Shown here: positions 18,207 to 25,661 of the stretch, piece after piece
How positions within the stretch are numbered: position 1 is the first letter of the stretch
Layout: the number at the start of each line of letters is the position of its first letter
Assembly (NCBI RefSeq): GCF_004684095.1
Contig: NZ_SRII01000004.1
Location: 186,001 to 250,000, forward strand
Direction of reading: 5' to 3'
DNA from: Hymenobacter sp. UV11
Lineage (GTDB): Bacteria; Bacteroidota; Bacteroidia; Cytophagales; Hymenobacteraceae
Length of the DNA: 64,000 nt
Notes under the pieces: generated by a model
Database searches by the model: none
What the model saw: only the letters and a program-made list of their open reading frames with translations
What the model was told of the DNA's origin: nothing
Position numbers and translations under genes: made by a program

Positions 18207-18755
18207 CTAAAACGGATTTTCCAGCTCGGCCAGCGTGGGCAGAATCGCGTCTTTGGGCGACACCAGAGTCTCGCCTTCGAAGCCCCAGTCGATGCCCAGC
18301 GCGGGGTCGTTCCAGAGCAGGCCGCCTTCGGCGGGCGGGGCGTAGTAGTCCGAGCACTTGTAGAGAAACAGCGTGTCGTCTTCGAGCGCCACGAAGCCGT
18401 GGGCAAAGCCCTCGGGCACGTAGAACACGTTGCCCAGCGTGGCCGACAGCTCCACTTTGGCGTGCTGGCCGAAGGTGGGCGAGCGGTGGCGCAGGTCCAC
18501 CACCACGTCGAGGGCGCGGCCCTGGGCCACGCGCACCAGCTTGGCCTGGGCGTGCGGCGGGCGCTGAAAGTGCAGCCCGCGCAGCGTGCCGGCCTTCGAG
18601 CTGCTCTGGTTGTCCTGCACCCAATGGTGGCGGGGTAAGCCCAGGTTTTCCATGGTGCGGGCGCTGAACGACTCGAAAAACGCGCCGCGCGGGTCACCAA
18701 AAATGCGGGGCCGGAACTCCAGCAGGCCGGGTAGGGGATGGGTAATTACTTCCAT
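18207..18755 (-). CDS. rfbC: dTDP-4-dehydrorhamnose 3,5-epimerase
   Basis: 182 residues, standard RmlC cupin length. Family blocks: GDPRGAFFESFS, VQDNQSSSKAGTLRGLHFQ (catalytic His in RGLHFQ), VDLRHRSPTFG and FYVPEGFAHGFVAL, ending with the DP-LGIDW type block. It converts dTDP-4-keto-6-deoxyglucose to the L-rhamnose precursor used in surface polysaccharide. The other rhamnose genes (rfbA, rfbB, rfbD) are not in the window. A glycosyltransferase gene lies upstream on the same strand, but a palindrome sits between them, so co-transcription is uncertain. Confidence 0.95.
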   Translation of the reverse strand: MEVITHPLPGLLEFRPRIFGDPRGAFFESFSARTMENLGLPRHHWVQDNQSSSKAGTLRGLHFQRPPHAQAKLVRVAQGRALDVVVDLRHRSPTFGQHAKVELSATLGNVFYVPEGFAHGFVALEDDTLFLYKCSDYYAPPAEGGLLWNDPALGIDWGFEGETLVSPKDAILPTLAELENPF

Positions 18756-18787
18756 ATTTTCTTGAATTTTAATTTATGGTTTTATAG

Positions 18788-18898
18788 TCCAAAGCGTTTG
18801 TCATTGCGAGCCTGCGAAGCAATCGCACCTGAACGATGCCCGAACGATTTCGTTCAGGTGCGATTGCTTCGCAAGCTCGCAATGACAAACGCTTTGGA
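18788..18898. repeat. Palindromic repeat, family B copy 2
   Basis: 49-bp arms at 18788-18836 and 18850-18898 with one mismatch and a 13-nt loop. The core TCATTGCGAGCCTGCGAAGC...AATCGCACC equals that of the copy at 6361-6443. The outer part (TCCAAAGCGTT) and inner part (TGAACGA) differ from that copy but are self-complementary here. Confidence 0.9.
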
Positions 18899-18912
18899 CC
18901 ATGAGCCAGAAA

Positions 18913-20049
18913 CTAGGAACTTGTAGTACGTGCCGCCTCGGCCACGGCGGCCAGGTACTGCCGCAGCACGAGCTGCTCGTCAAATTTTTCCTCGGCCAGC
19001 TGGCGGCTGGCCTGGCCCATCACGGCGAGGCGGGCGGCGGGCAGCTGGGCCACGGCTAGCAATTTATCGGCCAGGTCGGGGGCCGAGCGCACTTCGCAGA
19101 GGTAGCCGTTGCGGCCGTTTTGCACGGTTTCGCGGCAGCCGGGCACGTCGGTGGTTACCAGGGGTTTGCCGCAGGCGGCGGCTTCGAGCAGGGTTTTGGG
19201 CGTGCCCTCGCGGTAGCTGGGCAGCACCACGCAATGGGCGTGGTGCAGGTGCTCGGCCACGTTGTCGGAGGTGCCCAGGTACTCCACATTTCCCTCCTGC
19301 AGCCACTGCTCAAAGGTGGTGCGGGCCACGCCTACCCCCCCCGCTTCGTCGAGGCCGCCCAGTAGCTGCAGGCGCACCTGGCCGGCGCCCAGCGCCGCCC
19401 GCACCTGCCGCGCCGCCTCAAAATATTCCACAATGCCTTTCTCATACAGCACGCGCGCCACCATGAGGAACGTAAACGGCGCGCCCGGCACCGGCCCTAC
19501 CCCCTCCTGCGGCCGGAAACGCGCCAAATCGACGCCCGAGCCGGGCACCAGGCCCGTGCGCGCCGGCTTGATGAGCCCGTAGCGGATAAATAATTCGCGG
19601 TCGTCATTATTCTGAAAAAAAACCTTGTGCGGAAACTGAAACGCCAGCCGGTAGAGCCCGCGCGCCACCTTGCTCACCAGGTTTTCGACGATAAACACCG
19701 TGCCGAGCCCGCTCACGTTGTTGATGCTGGGCACGCCCGCCAGCCGCGCCGCCAGCGTGCCGTAGATGTTGGGCTTGATGGTGAAGTGCAGCACCACATC
19801 GGGCCGCTCGCGCTTGTAAATGCCCAGGAACCGGCGCGTTAGCTGCGCGTCCTTCACGGGGTTGGTGCCCTTGTTTTCCATCCGGATGGGCACGTAGCGG
19901 CAGCCCAGCTCACTTTCGAGGCGCGCCGAGTAGTCGTCGGGCGGCGCAATAGCCAGTACCTCGTGGCCCGCGCCTTGCAGCGCTTTCACCAGCCCGCGCC
20001 GAAAATTCCAGATGTTCCAGGACGTATTAATAACGATAGCAACCCGCAC
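18913..20049 (-). CDS. Glycosyltransferase family 4 protein
   Basis: 378 residues, GT-B fold. The N-terminal domain begins VAIVINTSWNIWNFRRGLVKAL and includes HFTIKPNIYGTLAARLAGVP and NNVSGLGTVF. The C-terminal nucleotide-sugar domain includes FLMVARVLYEKGIVEYFEA, VEYLG-type segment, VVLPSYREGTPKTLLEAAACGKPLVTTDVPG, the EX7E-like region of GT4. It probably builds a polysaccharide or O-antigen using a UDP- or dTDP-sugar; the sugar is unknown. The preferred start is the GTG at 20049 (MRVAIVINTSW), which matches the family; a TTG eight codons upstream is the alternative. rfbC lies downstream. Confidence 0.88.
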   Translation of the reverse strand: MRVAIVINTSWNIWNFRRGLVKALQGAGHEVLAIAPPDDYSARLESELGCRYVPIRMENKGTNPVKDAQLTRRFLGIYKRERPDVVLHFTIKPNIYGTLAARLAGVPSINNVSGLGTVFIVENLVSKVARGLYRLAFQFPHKVFFQNNDDRELFIRYGLIKPARTGLVPGSGVDLARFRPQEGVGPVPGAPFTFLMVARVLYEKGIVEYFEAARQVRAALGAGQVRLQLLGGLDEAGGVGVARTTFEQWLQEGNVEYLGTSDNVAEHLHHAHCVVLPSYREGTPKTLLEAAACGKPLVTTDVPGCRETVQNGRNGYLCEVRSAPDLADKLLAVAQLPAARLAVMGQASRQLAEEKFDEQLVLRQYLAAVAEAARTTSS

Positions 20050-20137
20050 AAGAAAGAAAAACAACTTTAACAATAGGAAAACAGCGTAAAGGTCGGGCAG
20101 AAACCGGCGCGGCCGGTAGGCCGGGGCCGGTGGCCGT

Positions 20138-20145
20138 TACTTTCG
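20138..20145 (+). promoter_or_regulatory. Putative -7 box (TACTTTCG) before the cytochrome c gene
   Basis: Same octamer as at 10153-10160, here 28 nt ahead of the ATG at 20173. Confidence 0.35.
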
Positions 20146-20172
20146 GCGCAGTTTTCGTGTTATGCACCCGTG

Positions 20173-20469
20173 ATGATTCGTGTAAAGACCGCCGGCCTGT
20201 GGCTGGTTTTGCTGGGGGTAGGGCCAGTAGCGCAAGCCGCGCCGCCCGCGCCCGGCCAGCTCCTTTTTCAAAAAAACTGCGTGCGCTGCCACGGCCAGGA
20301 CGGCCGCCGCGGCCTCAACGGCGCCCACGACCTGACCAAGAGCAACCTCAATGCCTTCGGGCGCACCTACTTGGTTACCAATGGCATGGGTAAGATGCCC
20401 CCCTTTGCCAAAAAGCTCACCGCCGCCCAAATTGACGAGGTAGTAGCCTATTCGCTGACGCTGAAGTAG
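20173..20469 (+). CDS. Small periplasmic c-type cytochrome
   Basis: 98 residues. A signal peptide (MIRVKTAGLWLVLLGVGPVAQAA) is followed by one class-I cytochrome c domain. The haem site is C-V-R-C-H, and the distal methionine ligand is in GMGKMPPF. The C-terminal helix is AAQIDEVVAYSLTL. It would carry single electrons in the periplasm; the partner enzyme is not apparent from neighbours. ATG 20173 is chosen over the GTG immediately before it. It converges with the response-regulator gene. Confidence 0.9.
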   Translation: MIRVKTAGLWLVLLGVGPVAQAAPPAPGQLLFQKNCVRCHGQDGRRGLNGAHDLTKSNLNAFGRTYLVTNGMGKMPPFAKKLTAAQIDEVVAYSLTLK

Positions 20470-20507
20470 TAGTGCTGCCGACCTGGGCCTGACGCGAGGG
20501 GCGGGCC

Positions 20508-21197
20508 TTACCCCCGCCGGCGCATTGCCTGGGCCAGCAGCTCGCCCTTGGAGTTTACCTGGAGCTTGCGGTACACGCTGCGGATGTGGTTGCGCACCGT
20601 ATCGAGGCTGATGTGCAGACGCTCGGCGATGAGCTTGTAGCTGAGGCCGTCCTCGATGCCGCGCACTATCTCCAGCTCGCGGGGGGTAAGGGGCTCGCTG
20701 GCGGCCGGGGCAGACCGCTGCGTGAGGCGCTGAAAAGCCCGCACCACGTGGCGCGCCACCCCTGGGCTCATGGGCGAGCCGCCGGCCGCCACTTGCAGCA
20801 GGTGTTCCTTGAGCTGGGCCAGCGGCGTGTCCTTTACCAGGTAGCCCACGGCCCCGGCACACAGGGCCTGGTACACACGCTCGGCATCGGCGTACACGCT
20901 CAGCATCAGCACCTGGGCTTCGGGCAGCCGCGCCAGGATGAGCGGCAGCCCCTCAATGCCCGAGCAGCCAGGCAGGCCGATATCGGAGAGAATGAGCTGC
21001 GGCGGCACCGTCGCGCCGGGCAGCGCCGCCAGAAACTCTTCTATCGACCCGGCCACCACCTCGCACTGAAATTCGGGCTGGGCGCGCAGGTACTCGTGCA
21101 GGGTTTCCCGAATGGGAGCCTGGTCTTCGATGAGGGCGAGGGGGTAGGGAGCAGCGGGCACAGAGCAAAAGTAACGGCCGCTCTTATGCGGCGACAT
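20508..21197 (-). CDS. NarL/LuxR-family response regulator
   Basis: 229 residues. The receiver domain has the acidic pair in LIEDQ (residues 23-25), the phospho-acceptor D72 in LILSDIGLPGCSG and K122 in YLVKDT. The C-terminal LuxR-type helix-turn-helix is LTPRELEIVRGIEDGLSYKLIAERLHIS...HIRSVYRKL. It should bind DNA when phosphorylated by the histidine kinase encoded 52 nt upstream on the same strand; the pair is almost certainly one operon. Target genes are unknown. The Ala/Pro-rich linker near residue 155 is ordinary. Confidence 0.94.
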   Translation of the reverse strand: MSPHKSGRYFCSVPAAPYPLALIEDQAPIRETLHEYLRAQPEFQCEVVAGSIEEFLAALPGATVPPQLILSDIGLPGCSGIEGLPLILARLPEAQVLMLSVYADAERVYQALCAGAVGYLVKDTPLAQLKEHLLQVAAGGSPMSPGVARHVVRAFQRLTQRSAPAASEPLTPRELEIVRGIEDGLSYKLIAERLHISLDTVRNHIRSVYRKLQVNSKGELLAQAMRRRG

Positions 21198-21249
21198 GAC
21201 ATGAAGATGTTGTTTTCAGGAAGCCCCTTAGCTAGTGCTTGCTAACCTG

Positions 21250-23214
21250 TTAGACTATTGGTAGCCAAGCTACTAACGTGAAGCCTTCGGGCCCCGATGC
21301 CAGGGTGAGCGTGCCGCCCAGCGCCTCGGCCCGCTGGCGCATGTTGCGCAGGCCGTGGCCTTCGGCACGGCCGGGCGCGGGCGCGGCGGGGGGATGCCCG
21401 TCGTCTTGCACGCGCAGACCCAGGCGGGGGCCGTCGGCAAAAACACGCACCGTAACCTGCGTGGCCTGGCGGGCGTGCTTCACGGCATTGTGCAGCGCTT
21501 CCTTATAGATGAGGTAAAAATACTGGCAGGTGAGGGGCGAAGGGTGCCGGGCGCCGGCCTCGGGGGCCACGGCAAAGTCGATGGCCAGGCCGGCGGGGGG
21601 TAGCACCTCGTAGGCGTGGTCGCGCATGTGGGTCAGCAGCTCGGGCAGGGTGAGGGTGCTGGTATGCAGGCCCCACACCACGTCGGCCATCTGGCGGGTG
21701 GCCCGGCGGCTGGTGGCGCTCAGGCGCTGCAAGCGGTCCTCGGCCTGCTCGGGTGAGGTGGCGGGGGCTTCGCGCAGTAGGTCGGCCTGCAGGCTCACCT
21801 GGGTAAGCAGGTTGCCCACATCGTCGTGCAGGTCGGCGGCCAGGCGCTGGCGCAGGGCCGCCTCGCGGGCGGCTTGGCGGCGGCGGTAGTACAGGCGCAG
21901 CCCGCCGGCCAGCGCCAGCGCCAGCAGCACCAGGCCCCCGAGGCCCGCTACCTGCAGGCGGTGGCGCAGGCGCTCTACCGCCTGCTGCTGCTGCAGCAGG
22001 TCGAGCTGAATATGGGTGCGCGAGCGCAGGGCGCGGGTTTGTATGGCGGCCAGGCGGCGGCGGGTGTCGGCGCTGCTCAGGCTGTCGGCGTAGTCGCTGG
22101 CCAGCAACTGGTACTGGTAGGCGGCGTGGCCCTGCCCCAGCTGGTCGCTGGCCTGGGCCAGCACCTGGGCCGCGTCGTGGGCCTCCAGGCGCAGGTGGTG
22201 GGGGCGGGCGGCGGCCAGGCTTAGGCTGGCGTAGCGGCGGGCGCTGTCGGGCCGGGCGGGCAGCCAGGTGCGGGCCAGCAGCAGCGCGGCCTGGGCTACC
22301 TGCTCGGGCGTGCCGGTGGCGCGGGCGCGGCGCAGCAGGCCGGCCGTGGTGCGCTGGGCGGCCGCGTGCTCGCCCAGGCGGTCCGTCATTTCGGCAATAG
22401 CTATTTCAACGGGCAGCAGGCCGCGCTCATTATACACCTGCCCATACATAGCGCGGGCTTGAATGTAGTAGCGGCGGGCCGCCGCCCACTGCCCCTGCCG
22501 GCGGCTGATGTCGCCGAGGCCATAATAAACGAAGCCAGTGCCCAGCGGGTCGTGCGCGGCCGGCACCAAGCGGCGGGCCTGCTCTATGTAAGTACGGGCT
22601 GCGGCCACCTCGTCCAGGGCCAGCTCGATGCGCCCCGCCTGCACCAGCTGTATCAGCTCGGCCCGGGGGTTGGCGATGGCGTGGGCCAGGGTTAACCCAT
22701 CGAGGCTGGGGCCGAGGGCGGCGGCATAGTTGCCCTGCTCGGTATAGATGCGGGCCAGGTTGTAGTAAGCCCGCGTTTGGGTGTAGCGGTTGCCGGTGCG
22801 GGTAGCCCAGGCCAGCGCCTGCTGGCTGTGGTAGATGGCCGAGTCGTACTGGTTGCGCACCCGGTAGCCATAGCCCAGGTTGAAATGCGCTTCCACCAGC
22901 CCGCGCGCAAAGCCCAGCCGCTGAGCCAGCGCCAGAGCCTGCCGAGCCAGGCGCTGCGCCTGCGGGGCCTCGTTGGTGCGCAGGGCAAAGGCCAGCGTAT
23001 TGAGGCGTACCACCCGTAGCGTATCGGGCCGTGGGTCGGCGGCCAGCAGCCGGCCGAGGCTGTCGCGCACCACCGCCAGGCGGGCCAGGGGTAGGGGCGG
23101 CCCCTGCGCGTGCGCGGTGGCGGGTAGCAGCAGGCTGGCCAGCGCGCCGGCCAGCCGTAGCCAGCGCTTGGCCTCGGCGCCCCCATTCTTCGCCCACGTG
23201 CGTTGCTGCTGCAT
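21250..23214 (-). CDS. TPR-containing sensor histidine kinase (NarX/HisKA_3 type)
   Basis: 654 residues. A signal peptide (ending near TAHAQG) is followed by about 350 residues of tetratricopeptide-like helices rich in Ala and Arg, placed in the periplasm. A membrane segment (about 418-437) is followed by a HisKA_3 dimerisation domain with H463 in AADLHDDVGNLL. The ATPase domain has the N-box YKEALHNAVKHA and the G-box GHGLRNMRQRAEALGG. This architecture is common in Bacteroidota and is paired with the downstream LuxR-type regulator. Start ATG 23214. A TAAATTTG -7 box and a palindrome lie in the leader region. Confidence 0.93.
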   Translation of the reverse strand: MQQQRTWAKNGGAEAKRWLRLAGALASLLLPATAHAQGPPLPLARLAVVRDSLGRLLAADPRPDTLRVVRLNTLAFALRTNEAPQAQRLARQALALAQRLGFARGLVEAHFNLGYGYRVRNQYDSAIYHSQQALAWATRTGNRYTQTRAYYNLARIYTEQGNYAAALGPSLDGLTLAHAIANPRAELIQLVQAGRIELALDEVAAARTYIEQARRLVPAAHDPLGTGFVYYGLGDISRRQGQWAAARRYYIQARAMYGQVYNERGLLPVEIAIAEMTDRLGEHAAAQRTTAGLLRRARATGTPEQVAQAALLLARTWLPARPDSARRYASLSLAAARPHHLRLEAHDAAQVLAQASDQLGQGHAAYQYQLLASDYADSLSSADTRRRLAAIQTRALRSRTHIQLDLLQQQQAVERLRHRLQVAGLGGLVLLALALAGGLRLYYRRRQAAREAALRQRLAADLHDDVGNLLTQVSLQADLLREAPATSPEQAEDRLQRLSATSRRATRQMADVVWGLHTSTLTLPELLTHMRDHAYEVLPPAGLAIDFAVAPEAGARHPSPLTCQYFYLIYKEALHNAVKHARQATQVTVRVFADGPRLGLRVQDDGHPPAAPAPGRAEGHGLRNMRQRAEALGGTLTLASGPEGFTLVAWLPIV

Positions 23215-23222
23215 AGTTGCTA

Positions 23223-23251
23223 CTGAACTCAGTTCAGATTAAGCAAATTTA
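23223..23251 (-). promoter_or_regulatory. Promoter -7 box (TAAATTTG) and 15-bp palindrome before the two-component operon
   Basis: On the minus strand TAAATTTG (23251-23244) matches TAnnTTTG. Between it and the ATG lies CTGAACT-C-AGTTCAG (23223-23237), a perfect 7-bp inverted repeat around one base. Its place at or just after the expected transcription start suggests an operator, possibly autoregulatory. Confidence 0.45.
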
Positions 23252-23455
23252 GCGGTTGCCGGCCAGCTGGTTTTTTGGGGGCTGTCCAATCGCTGTTTTT
23301 CCGGGTTAGTGAGGCTGCGGGCAGTTCTTACCCTGGGCAGCGGGGCCGGCCGCCCGAGCCAATTGGCCGGCGGCAGGAGTTGGGTTAGCTATTTCTCAAC
23401 GATTCGCCCGTACTTGGCGTTCTTATTCGGTGCGGCTTCCCCGCGCCTCTTTTCT

Positions 23456-24793
23456 ATGTCCAAATCCAAAGACAATAATGGCCAGGGTAGTACCCGGCAC
23501 GTGGGCGCCACCGACCACACGCCCGCCCGCCGCGATACCAAGCTCGACCGCCTGCTTAAAACCAAAACCTACGAAACGGCCAAGGAAATCGAAACCGCCG
23601 TGCTCGTGAGCGTGCCCCCGCGCCGCCAAACCGATGCGCAAACCACCGAGTACCTCGACGAGCTGGCCTTCCTCATCGAAACGGCCGGCGCCGCGGCCAC
23701 CAAGCGCTTCGTGCAGAAGCTCGACAAGCCCGACATCCGCAGCTACGTGGGCGAGGGCAAGCTGGCCGAAATAAAAGCCTGGGTGACGCACGAGAAGTCG
23801 AGCATGGTCGTGTTTGACGATGACCTCTCGCCCTCGCAGCTCCGCAACCTGGAGGCCGAGCTGAAAGTCAAAATTGTGGACCGCTCGCTGCTCATTCTCG
23901 ACATCTTCGCGCTGCGGGCCAAGTCGGCCACCTCACGCACGCAGGTCGAGCTGGCGCAGTACCAATATCTCCTACCCCGCCTCACCGGCCTCTGGACCCA
24001 CCTGGACAAGCAGCGCGGCGGCGTGGGCATGAAAGGCCCCGGCGAAACCGAAATCGAGACCGACCGACGCATTGTGCGCGACCGCATCGCGTTTCTCAAG
24101 GAGAAGCTCGAAGACCTTGACAAGCAGGCGCATACTCAGCGCAAGACGCGCACCAACACCATTCGGGTGGCGCTGGTGGGCTACACCAACGTGGGCAAAA
24201 GCACCATCATGAACCTGCTGGGCAAGGCCGAAGTCTTCGCCGAAAACAAGCTTTTTGCCACCGTCGATGCTACTACCCGCAAGGTGGTGCTCGACAACCA
24301 CGTGCCGTTTTTGCTCTCCGATACCGTGGGGTTTATCCGCAAGCTGCCCACCAAGCTCATCGAGAGCTTCAAGAGCACGCTCGACGAGATTCGCGAAGCC
24401 GATTTGCTCATTCACGTCGTGGATATCTCGCACCCGGCCTTTGAGGAGCACATGGAGGTGGTGAACGAGACGCTGCGTGAAATCGGCGCCGCCGACAAGC
24501 CGGCGCTGTTGGTATTCAACAAGATAGACCAGTATAAGCCGGAGGAAAACCCCGTTCTGGTCTTCGATACGGACGATGCCGCCGACCAGGAGTGGCCCAC
24601 CGACCAGACGGAGCCCGCGCCGCGCCCGCCGCTGGAGCAGCTCCAGGAAACCTACATGGCCCGCCTGCACGACCCGGTGGTATTCATCTCGGCCCAAAAC
24701 AAGGAGAACATTGAGGCGCTGCGCGAGCTGCTGGGCCGCCGCGTGGGCGAGCTGGCTGCCAAGCGCTTTCCGCACTTTCAAGCCGGCTACTAG
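23456..24793 (+). CDS. hflX: Ribosome-associated GTPase HflX
   Basis: 445 residues. The N-terminal HflX domain carries RSYVGEGKLAEI, VVFDDDLSPSQLRNLE, DRSLLILDIFALRA and RLTGLWTHLDKQRGGVGMKGPGE. The GTPase domain has G1 GYTNVGKST (242-250), the switch TTRKV, G3 DTVGFIRKLP, G4 NKID and the C-terminal SAQNKENI. HflX splits stalled or hibernating 70S ribosomes under stress. ATG 23456 is the family-type start; the frame runs about 49 codons upstream without resemblance to known sequence. A basic/polar tail of about 30 residues precedes the domain. Confidence 0.95.
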   Translation: MSKSKDNNGQGSTRHVGATDHTPARRDTKLDRLLKTKTYETAKEIETAVLVSVPPRRQTDAQTTEYLDELAFLIETAGAAATKRFVQKLDKPDIRSYVGEGKLAEIKAWVTHEKSSMVVFDDDLSPSQLRNLEAELKVKIVDRSLLILDIFALRAKSATSRTQVELAQYQYLLPRLTGLWTHLDKQRGGVGMKGPGETEIETDRRIVRDRIAFLKEKLEDLDKQAHTQRKTRTNTIRVALVGYTNVGKSTIMNLLGKAEVFAENKLFATVDATTRKVVLDNHVPFLLSDTVGFIRKLPTKLIESFKSTLDEIREADLLIHVVDISHPAFEEHMEVVNETLREIGAADKPALLVFNKIDQYKPEENPVLVFDTDDAADQEWPTDQTEPAPRPPLEQLQETYMARLHDPVVFISAQNKENIEALRELLGRRVGELAAKRFPHFQAGY

Positions 24794-24867
24794 GGGTAAG
24801 GCCTACCCCTGCCCGTGCCACACGGCGTGCACTAGCCCCGAATTTACGTTAACCAGCGCCGCGTCTC

Positions 24868-24903
24868 AAAAAAAGGCTTGCCGTTTGCGGTAAGCCTTTT
24901 TTT
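24868..24903 (+). terminator. Intrinsic terminator after hflX
   Basis: A7, stem GGCTTGCCG/CGGTAAGCC (one G-T pair), then T7. It lies about 75 nt after the hflX stop and 25 nt before sixA. Confidence 0.85.
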
Positions 24904-24924
24904 GTTTGCATTTACCTAGCTTCG
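24901..24924 (+). promoter_or_regulatory. Possible promoter of sixA
   Basis: TAGCTTCG (24917-24924) lies 4 nt before the ATG, with TTTG at 24905-24908. The spacing (8 nt) is too short for the -33/-7 pair, so only the -7-like box is suggested. If real, the leader is almost absent. Confidence 0.25.
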
Positions 24925-24928
24925 TGCC

Positions 24929-25423
24929 ATGAGAACCTTGTATTTAATGCGCCACGCCAAGTCGAGCTGGAGCTTCGATGAGCTCAGCGACCAGGAGCGC
25001 CCGCTCAACGACCGGGGCCGCGACGATGCCCCGCGCATGGGGCAGGCCCTGGCCGAGCGCCGCATCGTGCCCGACCTTATTGTGAGCTCACCGGCCGTGC
25101 GAGCCATGAGCACCGCCGTGCTGGTGGCCCGCGAGCTGAAGTATCCGTCGGCCAATATTGTGGTGGAGCCGGAGATTTACCAGGCCGACGTTGATGCCTT
25201 GCTGGCCGTTATCCGGGGCCTGCCCGACGACGCCCCGGCCGTGCTGCTGACCGGCCACAACCCCACCATTACCGACGTGGCCAACCACCTTTCGCCCTCG
25301 CCCCTGAGCGGCGAAATGCCCACGGCCGCTGTTATGTGCCTGCACTTTCAGACGGAGAAATGGGCCGACATCATGCCCCAAAATGCCGAGTTTTACTTCT
25401 ACGACTGCCCCAAAAACTGCTAG
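24929..25423 (+). CDS. sixA: SixA-type histidine phosphatase
   Basis: 164 residues, phosphoglycerate-mutase-like fold. The catalytic RHA motif is in LYLMRHAKSSW; further conserved parts are RPLNDRGRDDAPRMG, VSSPAVRAMSTA and LLTGHNPTI with the second catalytic His. SixA enzymes dephosphorylate phosphohistidine on phosphotransfer proteins in E. coli; in Bacteroidota the substrate is not established. Full length, ATG start. The next gene on the same strand is polyphosphate kinase, 238 nt away, with no obvious terminator between them. Confidence 0.9.
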   Translation: MRTLYLMRHAKSSWSFDELSDQERPLNDRGRDDAPRMGQALAERRIVPDLIVSSPAVRAMSTAVLVARELKYPSANIVVEPEIYQADVDALLAVIRGLPDDAPAVLLTGHNPTITDVANHLSPSPLSGEMPTAAVMCLHFQTEKWADIMPQNAEFYFYDCPKNC

Positions 25424-25661
25424 CCGGCCGCTGCGGTGTGTAAAATTACCGTTAAGTTGTCAGGCGGTAGTTGTTAACTAGTAGTCGCAGTGTAAGAGAT
25501 TGATTGACAAGCCAAAAAGGTTAATTGATTTGCTTTCAAGCTGCTGCTTGGAAAGGAGGTAGCGGGGTAGGAGGTAGTAGCCCGGCCCCGGAATTGCGTA
25601 CAACGCCCTACCCCCGCCGGGCGGGTCGTTGTCACGTCTTTTTTTACTCTACCGAAGCCCT

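Noticed and set aside
18738..18926. Short + strand open frame containing LRACEAIAPE
   Set aside because: It is the family B repeat at 18788-18898 read in one frame.
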